Shown here piece by piece: positions 1-11,052 of a DNA stretch of 64,000 nucleotides. Every line of letters starts with the position of its first letter. Positions within the stretch are counted from its first letter, which is position 1. The position numbers were made by a program, and so were the translations under genes. Under the pieces are notes generated by a model. The model saw only the letters and a program-made list of their open reading frames with translations. It searched no databases and was not told the DNA's origin. The stretch is from Allantophomopsis cytisporea (taxonomy: Eukaryota > Ascomycota > Leotiomycetes > Phacidiales > Phacidiaceae). The stretch lies in assembly GCA_024752435.1 (NCBI GenBank), contig CP103032.1, forward strand, positions 124,001 to 188,000, written 5' to 3'.

Positions 1-444
1 TGTGCTTTCATTGTTCTTGAGAAGAAATGTCTTTCGTTAGAGGTTGGACGTATGTGTCGATGTCTACATGGACCATTCGTAGATACAGGTCCACCACCTG
101 TTCTGGAGACTTCACTTGTCATCAACGAGCTAATGCGTTTACCTGACTATCTGAAGCCCGCGCGCACTCGACATAGTTCTCAGCTATTCTGGCTCGTAGA
201 AAAGCTAGATGAGAAAGCCAGCTTCCGTATTGGGGACTACGGATGTTTGGATGTGGTGAAGCCTATTGGACGAAAGCAATTGTTAATGGCATGGTCAGCC
301 TCCGGAACTCTGAGAGGTCAGGCGACAGAAATTAGTACACGAGTACTGGGAAGAGATCCAAAGCAGTTTCATAGAGAAATGGTCGACAATAACGGAGGAT
401 CAAGCTCAAGCATAAAGCCTATCAGGATATTTGTTCGTGCTTGA
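1..444 (+). CDS. 3' end of an unrecognised gene (partial at window edge)
   Basis: The frame starting at base 1 is open without a stop until TGA at 442-444, giving about 147 residues. The gene could therefore continue to the left of the window; an internal ATG lies at 52. The fragment has mixed composition, with no low complexity except a short Ser run near the end. I recognise no domain, signal peptide or membrane segment. Nothing else in the first kilobase competes with it in length. It may equally be a chance open frame, since 147 codons is not decisive, and no splice signals are needed to keep it open. No function is proposed. Confidence 0.3.
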   Translation, partial: CAFIVLEKKCLSLEVGRMCRCLHGPFVDTGPPPVLETSLVINELMRLPDYLKPARTRHSSQLFWLVEKLDEKASFRIGDYGCLDVVKPIGRKQLLMAWSASGTLRGQATEISTRVLGRDPKQFHREMVDNNGGSSSSIKPIRIFVRA

Positions 445-994
445 GTCTGGGTGTACCTTATTAAGTTTTTCTTCTCTGTCATATATACAATATGAAATGC
501 ACAATAGTCACGAACAATGCGTAACCATATGAGGAGGCACCATTCTCTCGCTGCAGCTGATTCTTGTGCAGATAGTATATGCATACCCCCGTATAATATA
601 ATTATCGTTCTACTCCTTGCGTCTGTGAATATGAGAGACAGAACAAGCGTTCGAAGGTCTTCCCTGCTATCTACAGTTCTTCATTATTCGAACACGTGCT
701 ACATGTACAGATGGAGAAACGGCATCGACTTATATGTTCTATTAGTATATTATATGTGTTAAGTAACAGACTTCGCCTTCCATCATGACAAATGGGCAGG
801 ACTCGAAAGATCAAGACAAACCAACTTTCTAAATATGCCGCTTAGCTTCCATTTGCCGTTAATCATTAAAAGTCATGAAGCGATACAATACATCGAGAAG
901 CCAAATCCAGCAATGTACTGTAAATGACTCACCAAAGCCCGATGCCACAAACACCCATCCTGCAGGTCGAAATGGCTGAAAAATTATCACCCTC
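445..994. other. Intergenic, nothing recognised
   Basis: This is AT-rich spacer between the left-edge open frame and the 3' end of the MFS gene. Small open frames here (for example around 517-762) have no recognisable content. I see no RNA gene or repeat. Confidence 0.5.
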
Positions 995-2488
995 TCACAT
1001 TTTAACCCATAGCTTCCCCTCACTCTTCTTCCACCTACAAACCACCATAAATGTAGTCCCAATAGCCAGACATGCGGCAGCAAAACCCTGTGCACCCTCA
1101 TAATTCCCACCATTAGCCTGAATAAGCGCACCATCTAGCGGCGGGCCAGTGAGAACTGCAAAAGCGACGATACTAAAAATCATGCCCATCCTCGTTCCGG
1201 CCTTCCTCAAATCAGTGGTAAGAGACGACAGAACGGCAGGGAAAAGCCCCTGGACCATTGCGCCAAAGATACCGTAAACAACCGCAAAGCCGTAGAGTCC
1301 TGCTTGGGTGTGCACAGCCATCCACGCGAAAATGAGGATGGAACAAGCGGTCGTTGCTGGGATGAGAAGGTTGAGAGGTCCGAAGTAGCGATCGGCCAGG
1401 AAATTGGGCAGGATGCGGCCGATAACGCCCACGCCGTTGAGGATGATGAGGAGGTTGATGGAGTGCGGTTGGCTGAAGGCGAGCACGGTGCGGCCGTAGG
1501 AGGTGATGTAGTAAAATGCGAAATACACGCCCCAGAAATTCTACGCCGTTAGTAAAGGTACGGGTGGACAAAATAGTGAGCTTACAAAAAACATCCCGAT
1601 AGCAAAGAGACTGTACGGTATCTCCTTGAACGCAGCCCATTCGACGATTGCGCCTGTCTTGCGCGGCGGTAGGCGAGGTCGCACGAAGCAATTCGCAATC
1701 AGGAGGCAGCCAAGCTGCACAAAAGCTAGAGACCTCATCGTCCAACCGAAGCCGATTTGCGGCAGGAGTTTCTGAACCATGATCGGGAATACAATTCCCC
1801 CCGTAGCACTTCCACCTGCCGAGATTCCTATCGCCAGACTTCTCTTTTTGGAAAAATACGTGCTCAGGACTGCAAGACTGGGACAGAAGAGACAGCCATT
1901 CCCCAGACCGGCACATACACCCTGCGCAAGTAGCAGTTGCCAGTATGACGTGGAAATTGAGGCCATGAATGTCCCCAGACAGGCCAGGAATGTTCCAACG
2001 CCAAATACATATCTGAAATAGCCAGCGTCTGTCAAGCGACCTGTGAATGTGCCGACGAAGAACAGCAAGAACACCTGGATAGAGCCAATCCATGAGATAT
2101 CGCTCGGCGGGCGATTCAGCGCTGTGACGTAGTAGCTTTGGAAGACACCAAATGAGTTGATAAGGCCCCAGGTATTGAAAATAATCAGATGACCCATCGC
2201 GGCCTGTGTCCAGGCCACTCGTCCGCCATCCGGCGGCGGTCCAGGATTCCAAGAGCTCTTGGTACTTGTCTTGGTCAATTTTCGGATGATGCCCCCTTTT
2301 TCGGCAGAGGCCTTCTCGGAAGTCGCTGGGTAAGCCTCAATGTCGTGGTCCTCTCTGTCGGGGATATCAGGATGCGACATGGGCGCATAGAGGGTTTGCG
2401 GCTCGACATCGTCGCGGTCCTTGTCCAGAACCGAGGAATTGACATCCCGCTTTTCGACTTCCGTCGAGGAGGATGATCGTTCAACCAT
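995..2488 (-). CDS. MFS transporter, monocarboxylate (MCT/MCH) type
   Basis: Two exons, 2488-1586 and 1540-995, are joined across a 45-nt GTAAGC...TAG intron in phase 0 and give 482 residues. The first 100 or so residues are an acidic, Ser-rich cytoplasmic tail. The signature DGGRVAW then precedes TM1, as in fungal MCT-like permeases of the MCH family. About 12 hydrophobic segments follow, with the loop signature YFSKKRSLAIGI between TM4 and TM5. Known members move monocarboxylates or riboflavin across the plasma membrane; the substrate here cannot be read from sequence. The start at 2488 (MVERSSSS) is chosen because upstream in-frame sequence to 2608 is basic and looks like leader. The splice is required, because reading through the intron ends early. 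Family assignment is firm; substrate is unknown. Confidence 0.9.
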
Positions 2489-3821
2489 TGCTGATATATG
2501 GGGTTGTCGTACAATTAGAAATTTCTGCGCAGATATGTCAGTACCTTTGCGCCGCGCCTTGAGGAGGGGTCGATGTTTTAAAAACTTACAATTCCCTTTA
2601 AAACACATTTAATCCTTTGCACACTACTCAATTCAAGAGATGTCACAATAGAAACCCATTCATAAGAATCTGCAAACAAAAACAATAGAGGAGAGGTTTA
2701 AGAACACTTAAAATCTGAAGAGGTTGACTCACATCCTCGCACCCCGCAATGGGGCGCGAGAGCAAACATGGCCAATCCCACAATTCCACAATTAGCGGGG
2801 AGACTTTAAATCCTAGGGGTTACATTAGTGGATTCAGGGACATCGAAGAAGCTAGTTTATCAAGGCCAATTCGGGGAACATGACAAGAGTTTCGTCCCGG
2901 TATTGTAGCAGAGCAAGCAAGTGGTTAACCTAGATCAAGCATTTCTGACGCAGCGGATAAATTCGTGACGAAATAAGGGCGTAATTGACGACCGGCGGCG
3001 TGTTCAGGTTGCTTTCTGTTGCCGAATAGCCGACCGAAAGTCAATGAATGTGAATACACTGCGATATCGCGGGGAATCCTTATCTTCTCATCCCTTGCCA
3101 GTTCTACATTCTCTGCGTGCATGGTAATACTGGCTTCTCCTAACTTCCCCCATCTATCTGTCTCATCCCATCTTCGAAAATTCAACAATACTATCTATCC
3201 TGCTGTGTAAGTTGACAAAGCAGATTGTCTAAAGATCGGTGAAGTCCTCCGATATTTTAATCATCGGGAAAGTGTGGACGCAGTAAGCACCAAAGCTAAG
3301 AGATTGAACCAACTTCTCTGTCTCCCGCAGGGCGCAATCGCTCCGCTTTCTGCCCGAGGAATGAATAGCCGCCTACGAGTGGATCGTCCTGATCGATTGT
3401 TGATTGCACCCTGATGGAAACCCTTGCAGAAAGTGAAGTATGATGAATCACCAGACCTCTCAATTCGAGAGGCAAAGAGGCATATGTCAATCTCATACAT
3501 TGATCGTTTCACAGCAATCATCAATCATCAACCAAAACACTGCAGGTAGGTCAACTCCTAATTCTTAAAGTCTTATCTATCAAGCAAGCAGTATCTACAC
3601 TGGAGCAAAGCCACCGAGTCAGCAATTCACATGCCTGATACACACATCCCTCGATCCAGTCGACAAAAATAATTTCCACAATTCAAAGCAAATACGCCAT
3701 ATTCATGCTACCATGCATCTCTCCTTCCCCTCCGAATGCAAGCATTTGCAGAACAGTATCGTAAGATCTCACTGATTGCCATGGAATCTCAATGTTCACA
3801 GCAACCCATAAGACTCTTTGC
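2489..3821. other. Intergenic, nothing recognised
   Basis: This 1.3-kb spacer lies between the MFS promoter and the 3' end of the Ser/Thr-rich glycoprotein gene. Open frames of 60-100 codons around 2925-3525 overlap on both strands and lack recognisable domains. I see no RNA gene. It presumably holds the promoter of the MFS gene and the 3' UTR of its neighbour. Confidence 0.5.
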
Positions 3822-6530
3822 TTAGCGGTGACTCTGGCGGAGAAGACCAGCAGCACAGGTGTTGTTGTACCAGCCGAGCTGTAAATCATCCATCCACCAG
3901 ATCTTTGGGATACCATCAACAGTAACGTTGATGCGGAGTGCATTGAGATTAATGAAGGTTGAGTCAAACTGGACTGGCACCAAGTCACAGTTGTTCAAAG
4001 CTGGACAAGCTGGAATATCAGTTGTCTGAGTGGTGACTTCAACTGCTGCTTCAATGGCAGGGTCGTAGCGAAGTCCAGTGAACTGGAAGCTACAGTCAGC
4101 TCCATTCGAGTCACAGCCCATGGCAGCACCAGTAGCATTGAAAGCCAGGTACTCCAATGACATGTATGGACCGTTTCCGATTTCACCAGTGGTACCTAGG
4201 TCAATCTCATCGGGACCAGCCTCATTGCTTGTACCAGCATCAAAATTGGTGATGAACTCAAGCAAATGTGGCGGAGAGGTAGGGTTGTATGGATCTTTTG
4301 GAAGTGGAACGTCAACGAATCCAGTCGAGAACCATAATTGGTGATATGGATTGAAAATTGGTGGTGGCTGAATTGTGTTTGGGTTTGAAAGATTGTTGGT
4401 CGCCAGGGTAGGAAGATCATCCCAATTCAAAGTGAAAGACCCATGTTCACCACAAGCAGTCGGTGTCGCAGATGCACTAACAGACGATGTTGAAGTAGCA
4501 TTGGCAGTCTGGAGACTTGTAAATCTGGAAGAGCCAGCAGATGTCATAGTGGCAGAGTCAAACGATGAGCTGATAGCGCTGCTGTGATTGGTGGATACTG
4601 AGGTCAATCTATCATAGCTGATAGTAATAGCAGCAGATGCTGAGGGTACTGGGGATGAAACAGACGAGCTAACTGTGGTTAAACTACTGCTTTCTGGAGC
4701 GATTACGGTAGCCGATGAGCTTGAGCTTGAGCCTAAAGCGGTTGGGCGAGGACCAAAGCTATATCCACCAATCTGAGTAGGGATTGTCGCAGATGAAATA
4801 GAGCTGGTGATCGCAGTTGAATTTCTCGTTGGGGCAGTCTCAGAAGAAGTCACTGGCGATGAAGTGCTGATATCCGTCGAGAAGGTAGACAACGAGACAA
4901 CCACTGAAGAGGTACCAGAAGAGCTGATGGAAGTGGTTGAGTTCGCCAAATGAGAAGACGGAGTCGATGAGCTACTAGGAAGAGTGTAAGACAAAATAAG
5001 AGACAAGCTGGAAGTACCAATTGGATCTACGGTCAACGTGGCTGACGCAGCAGAAGTGGCAGTCAAGTTGGTGAACGAAGAACTTGCAATAGAGCTACCA
5101 GGAGGGGTATAGTACACGATAGGAGAAGGGATTGAAGAACCAGTTGGACCAACAGAGACTGCTGCCAAGCTCGAGTAGGCAGTTCTTAGTGGAGTGTAGT
5201 ATACAGCTGGAGAAGCGATCGAAGTACCAACCGGATCAGCAGTGGAAATCACTACATCAGACAAGACACTCGAGTTTGAGAATGGTGATCCACTCGTACC
5301 AGAACCAACAGGAGTGTAGGTAGAATTACCGACTGGGTCGACAGAAGATGAAGTGAACGCAGTGGGAGAAGCTGAGCTCGAACTTGGGGCCGCAGTATAG
5401 AATGGATTTGGCCAAGTGATAACACTTCCATAGATAGTGGCAGTGATGTACTCGGGCTGAATGATGTCTGGTTGTGCGGCGGTAACTGGAGAAACCCGAG
5501 AAACCATACCATAACCTCCACCAAAACCAGAACGTACAGCATAGGAGGAAGATGTCGATGCAGGGGGTGTGAATGGCACATAAAGATTGGGACCATTGGA
5601 CGCGGCACTGATAATGAATGAGCCAGCAACTGGATCCGCTGAAGAAGAGGTCACTGGTGTTGATGAAGCTGCCATGGGAATTGAAAGACCGCTATTAGTG
5701 ATTGCACCTGTACTTGCGTTCCATCCCACTGGAGAAAAGCCGACAGAGAAGCTACCCGTAGCAGGGACTGCGGTCGCAACAGATGAGAAAACTCCAGAGT
5801 TTCCTGAACCGGTGTTGGGTGGCAGAGTCTCAACCACTGTGAGAGCATTAGTGATGAAAACAGTGCTTCGAACGGTTCTTGTGGTGGTCAGCTCAGTAGT
5901 AGTATCACCTCGAGTTGGAGCAACAACTGTTGAACCCGTGGTATCAGCTGGGAATGGGAAAACAACGACGGTAGAGGTGATGACGACCAAATTCGCAGTG
6001 GATTCCGGATTGGCGTTTGATGAAACAGTTCTGCTGCTTGGGACGGGGACAGGTTCGTGGTAAGATAACACCGGGCTTGCAGATGCGCCACTGTTCTTGG
6101 TGGAAGTGACTGCGGCAGTTACAGTAGCAAAGACAGTCTTAGTCGAGACAAGAGTGCTGATCAATGGATGGGTAGCAGTTGGGGTGCCAATCTCAATAGT
6201 CTCGACTGGGTTGAGAGTGATATAGACAGTGCTGGCCTCTGGAGAACTGGTGGCAGTAACTATGACAGTACTATAGATAGTACCAACTACAGCTGAGGTT
6301 GATGCCAAGCTCAAAGTCACGGTATGGGTGGAATGGTGAGTGACGGTGACTGTGGGTCCACCAGGACAGCCATCTGGATTATGACTTGAACTAGTGAGTA
6401 TATATCAATACCGTACGCGTTCAAATTTAGAACGGCGATGAATGACTTACACTTGTGGGGCTGGCGCAGCGAGAACACTCGATACAAGACCGAGAATCAC
6501 GCCTGTGATCGCCAAGGTTTTGAAACGCAT
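3822..6530 (-). CDS. Secreted Ser/Thr-rich glycoprotein with conserved C-terminal domain
   Basis: Exon 1 (6530-6451) encodes a signal peptide starting MRFKTLAITG and ending at an Ala-rich cleavage site. A 60-nt intron (GTAAGT...CTAG) follows, then exon 2 (6390-3822), for 882 residues in all. The middle, roughly residues 60-665, is a very Ser/Thr/Val-rich stalk. It includes degenerate repeat units of about 40 residues built around DPxG-T/S and YYTP. The last 210 residues, from about 4456 down, form a Cys-containing globular domain ending CAAGLLRQSHR. I recall this ending from a family of fungal hypothetical proteins (possibly catalogued as DUF7371; not verified). No GPI-anchor tail or second membrane segment is visible, so a secreted or wall-associated protein is likely. 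A role in surface or adhesion is inference. Splice sites and frame agree exactly. Confidence 0.85.
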
Positions 6531-7961
6531 CTTGTTTGATGAGACGATGAGGACGTGGTGTTGGTTCTTAAGTGATGAAGAAATGCAGGAAAAAGAGAAA
6601 CAACTGCTCAAACGAACGAGACCAGTTGAGGATGGAGAAGGAAAGGGAAGGAAACTGTTAGTGAAGGAAAGAAGGTAGCGGAAAGAAGTGTTGATGTGGA
6701 TGTTTATGTAGGTAGGTTTGACGAGAGAAGAGGATGTGAGTGGGAGAGTTCACGGTTCGGGGTTGGTTTATATTGGTCGTTTTGCTTGTACGTGGACTGG
6801 ACACGGATGCGGATGCGGATGTGGTGGTGGTGGTGGTGGTGGTGGTGGTGGTGGTGATCGCACGGGAAGGAAGAAGGAAAGCACGATTCTCGACACTTCA
6901 ACTGCAGCTGCACCTGCACCTGTAACTACCCCACCATCACCGGTATCTTATGACGGACACGCGGTCTTCCAGTAAGGCTACATCGGGTACCTTGCTGTGT
7001 GAGGTGAGGTAAGTACCTCCTTTTATTACGTTGCACAGTCAAATCTCAGGTATCTCATGCTTGGTCGTCATGATGCTAGGTAAGAGGAAGGGGGAGGATA
7101 TCTCTGCTTCGATGAGTGGTAAGGCCGGATACTTTTCATCTTCCAGATGGTAGCTGCAGGTATCTCAAGTCGTATGATACGTTGATAGGTGCAGTTGATG
7201 ACAAACTGCAGCTTTCAACACATGGCACCTTACTTTGACATTGTGCATTTCGTGCGTCTTCTCACCATCCTCATTGTGTGTGTACGCAGAGTTCTGGTGT
7301 GCAAACGGCCCTGCATTATGTATCATGCACGATATGACAGATGCAACGGGTGACTGCACCAACTCCACCAATTCTAGACACTTCTTAGAACTCTGTGCTA
7401 CTTGTCAAACGTTACATGCTCCTGTTGCCTTTGCTCAATCAATATCGATGGTATGTTATTTGGACTTCTTTGGTCAAGAGAAATTGAAGATCGGATGATA
7501 ATCTCAAAAACCTCAGGTATGAGTTCTTATTTTTAAGAATACTTGTTTGGTGAGATAGGTGATATCATGGATTACACACAAAAAGTTATCTGTGATTCTA
7601 ATACGTCAAACAAATCAGAGAGATCAAATAAATCAAACAATCAAACACGATGTTCCTGACGTTGAAGACTCACGTGATACAGTTATAGACAACCAGAAAC
7701 CATCTTCTATCGCTGCAAACCAACAAATGGTGAGACAAGCGCACATGTACTTGAATATTCCTCACATAAGCGTGAGACGTTGGGACTCCTCCAAGGCTAA
7801 TGATCAAAGCTTGACCGCTCATCTCCCTTGCAGTCTCCATCAAAAAATACGCATGCCTTGCGCCTAAGGCACAAAGTGCAAACTCCATCCTCTATGGCTG
7901 TGCAAGGCAGACGTCATTTAATCTCTTCTTCAACCATCATCACAATTCCTCCAACGCCAGA
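6531..7961. other. Intergenic with a GGT microsatellite, divergent promoter region
   Basis: This spacer is shared by the minus-strand glycoprotein gene and the plus-strand EI24-like gene, so it should hold both promoters. It contains a GCGGAT/GGT simple repeat. Open frames here are low-complexity translations of that repeat or short and featureless. No RNA gene is seen. Confidence 0.5.
6805..6856. repeat. Microsatellite (GCGGAT)n then (GGT)n
   Basis: Three GGATGC/GGATGT units run directly into about eleven tandem GGT triplets. Apparent open frames across it encode only runs of Gly, Val or His, typical of a translated repeat. It sits about 300 bp upstream of the glycoprotein start, probably in its promoter or 5' leader. 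Confidence 0.85.
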
Positions 7962-9049
7962 ATGCCTGTGCCAGTCGACGAGACTATAATAACTAGACCA
8001 CTGCAAAGGGTGGTCTTTGCCAGTTATCTGTACCCTTTGAAAGGAATCTGGCATTTCTGTGCTCATCGCCACCTTTGGCCGCGTAAGATAACCCCAGGCA
8101 ACTTGTCCTTGCTATACTGACTTCCCAAAGTTTTCGGAAGGAGGATTTTTCCACTTCTTGCAGTCTCGATACTTGTTCTCGGGTTCCTCTTTACCTTCAC
8201 CTATCTTCCCCAAGTTGCTTTCCTGGCTGTAGGTTCTCTCCACGCCCAAAAAGAAACTGTCCATGTTAACAAGCTCAGATCTGGCATGGCCACTTTGCCT
8301 GGGTCAATGGCGTCTTCCTGGTCCTTGGTGAAGGAGCAGTAGTCATCAATCTTCTTTTCGAAGCGTTCTTGGTCGATGAAACTCTCGTAGACGTCCATGA
8401 TTCCGTATGTTCATCATATTGTCAGCCCTATCAGTCAGATACTTACATCTCCAGGTTCTCATCCAAATGGGCTATGTCGACTTGATCAGTCCCTCGCGGA
8501 TGATCAATACCGATGCTCCAACAGCACCCAAGATGCTTGGAAAGCCTATTACTCCAGCCGTCTACTCTCCCTTCTCATTCCGCCAAATCGCTGAGTTTAT
8601 CCTCTTCTTGCCAGTCAACTTTATCCCTGGTATGATATTTGCTTCCTTATAACATGATTTTCTCTAATCTCAACAGTGGTCGGCTCACCCGCTTTCTTGG
8701 TCCTGACTGGTATCCGAGCCGGGCCACTCCATCACTGGAGATACTTCCACCTGCAAGGTCTCACCAAGAAAGAGAGAAAGGCGCAGATTAAGAGCAGACA
8801 GTGGAAATATACATGGTATGTACCCTTTCTCACAATAGATTCTACTATAGCTGACATTACAGGTTCGGAACTGTGGCACTGGCTCTTCAACTTGTTCCAG
8901 TTGCTTCTATGTTCTTCCTCCTCACCACCGCAGCAGGATCAGCATTATGGGTTGCGCATCTGGAAGACCAGAAGCAACTGTTGGCAGCTGAGCCGGAGGA
9001 AGTCGGAGACGATGAGCCACCTGCTTATAGCGATGTACCTCCGGTTTGA
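7962..9049 (+). CDS. EI24/RRT8-like integral membrane protein
   Basis: Six exons were reconstructed from GT-AG sites: 7962-8082, 8131-8228, 8279-8404, 8455-8629, 8677-8815 and 8863-9049. They total 846 nt (281 residues) with all phases consistent. The protein starts MPVPVDE. It has hydrophobic segments near residues 45-65, 80-110, 150-180 and 225-250, and a short acidic Pro-containing tail ending YSDVPPV. The block FNxP-V-GSP followed by GxRAGPxxHxRYF is what I associate with fungal EI24-domain proteins of the RRT8/LDS family. Yeast members sit on lipid droplets and act in outer spore-wall formation. No longer uninterrupted frame covers this locus, because the introns break it, so it is easy to miss. 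Function in this organism is inferred only from the family. The spacer to the next gene is long, so no co-transcription is implied. Confidence 0.8.
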
Positions 9050-11052
9050 GAACCCTGAGGCATTGTACAATATGTATCTATATGGTGTGGTGATACCAAA
9101 TACTTTAGTACGGCATAATTTTGGTTGTGGTTTTTGGCAAGCATGATGCATTACAGAGCGCTAGAATACCCTGATCTTTGTCCATTGGAAGGCTCAGTAG
9201 ATAGTTACTAATCTCAATTTCTGTTTGGACATGTACTTAGTCTTGATGGCTGAATTATTCGTGGGTCTTGCCGCCCAAATGATAGCACTGCCAAGTGATC
9301 CAACAAGACCCAGATCTAAACCCACAAGAACATCGAACGATACCAGAAACAAGATTCCCCAATGATCAAGGTCAGGGTACGGACAATGCAGAAAAATCCA
9401 TCGCAGCACATCCATACAGCCGAATCCAGATTCGGCCATCAAGCTCTTCATACCACCATCCCCTCCAAGATCACACATAGACCCTACAAAATCCACACCA
9501 TGAACCACCCAGACTTCCCAACCACTCATCCCTCCCCACGACTACATCAAACGAAAACTCGGACAGCCAACAAAGTGGACCCCACCTTCTCACGGTACAC
9601 CTTTCACCGCACCACATGTCTTAATCTCAATCAAGCATATCTTGGCAGCGCGACTTATCAGATCCGATTGATAAGATTACGCGATCAGCCCCACATAGCG
9701 GGGTGAGCGGACCAGCAAGCCAGGCATGCGGGGCAGGTTTTCGAGGATGAACGTGGTTGAAGAAGGATTGTGTCGGCTAAGGACTGCAGAATTACGAGGT
9801 TTGGGTGTCGGCTGGCTGGACGGAATGGTGGTAGGTTGTGGGCCGATTTCGGGTGGAGAATTTTTCTGCTGCTTTTGGGGGTCGTTGGGATGGGGATCTT
9901 GTTGCATCTGTGATGGAAGGTATTCTATGTATTCTGGTAGGACTTGTTCGATCTCGATGTCATTGGAGTTGAGGGCGAGAGGCAGAGATGAGAGGTTGAG
10001 CGGGTCTTCATCCAGTATGCAGTAGGTCTGCATTTCATGATCTCTTTGCTATTTGCGTTTGTATTCCCACTTCCAGCGATTGTCTCGACCACTTGGTTTC
10101 GGTGTGCACGTCCACAACACGGATGACTTTCGCATTGCAACCATATCACCATCGTAAATGTTTCTTACCCTATTCGGTATCTTCTTGGTACATACTTATG
10201 TTCTCCATGTCCTGAAGCCATAGTGTCTTCACTCAAGCTTTTAACAAGGATTGTGTCCGTACAGCGTACCATCCCAATATCTAGTGAATTTCAGCTCTCA
10301 CCCTTGTTATCAGGCATAAATAACGAAATGTCTGAAGCCCTGTGACAATTGGGATGATGCGTTTTAGGAACATACCTATATGACAGCTGTAAAATCTTAA
10401 GATGATTTGAAATCACTTGACACAACTAGCCATATCGATATGAGGATTCTCTCTTTGAACGCGGAGTGAATCAGCAGAACAATGCAGAAATGTCCAACTT
10501 TGAGACGACTTGGTTTTGTCTGGGTGATACTTTTCAGGTACGAAATTTATCCCTCAGACCCGAGAGACTCAATGCACAACAGCTTGGCGGTAAACAGTGG
10601 CAGAAGTAGTAGTAGGTAGCCAGTCATGCTCACTACAACTTCTCAGAAACCAATGATATTGTCGCATTGCTTGATGCTCTTTGTCTTCCCAAGCCTTTCT
10701 TCGAGTCTCTCGGGTCTAAGAGAATACACACTAAATATAGCGGTGGCACTTACAGACATCGCCGACAAAGTTGAGCCGCTCACTAGTCGGTCGACTCAAA
10801 AGGCGCCAAACTCCTTTCGACATAAGACATTTGCTGGAAACTTTAGGTTTCTGTGGATCTGCCCACCAGGTCTGGCTTTCGATCCTCACTCACTACTGTA
10901 CCACTGGAGTGTACAATGGTAAAATGCTGCGCCTATCATCTTGGCTGTACGGAATGATCTTCTGTTTATCTATATCTTGATGGGCTTTCCCGGTTCTTGT
11001 GTCCGCATCTCGGCTTCCTCCTCTTTTTGATAGATCGTCGTACTCGTTCGAA
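9050..11052. other. Intergenic, no gene accepted
   Basis: This is 2 kb between the EI24-like gene and the ferric reductase. A minus-strand stretch around 9677-10152 has two overlapping open frames, one Pro/Gln-rich and one with a Cys/His pattern, but no consistent splice model joins them. The 10.2-11.05 kb part presumably holds the ferric reductase promoter and 5' leader. No RNA gene or repeat was seen. Confidence 0.45.

Noticed and set aside
1212..2252. 346-codon minus-strand open frame inside the MFS gene
   Set aside because: It is an out-of-frame shadow of the MFS exons; the correct frame with a 45-nt intron gives a recognisable transporter.
5587..6063. 158-codon plus-strand open frame opposite the Ser/Thr-rich glycoprotein gene
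   Set aside because: It is antisense to biased Ser/Thr codons, which commonly leaves the opposite strand open; no features of its own.
9677..10217. Possible small minus-strand gene with a Cys/His pattern and a Pro/Gln-rich tail
   Set aside because: Two overlapping frames look partly coding, and a GTAAGA donor near 10156 exists, but no splice combination keeps both parts in frame without an early stop.
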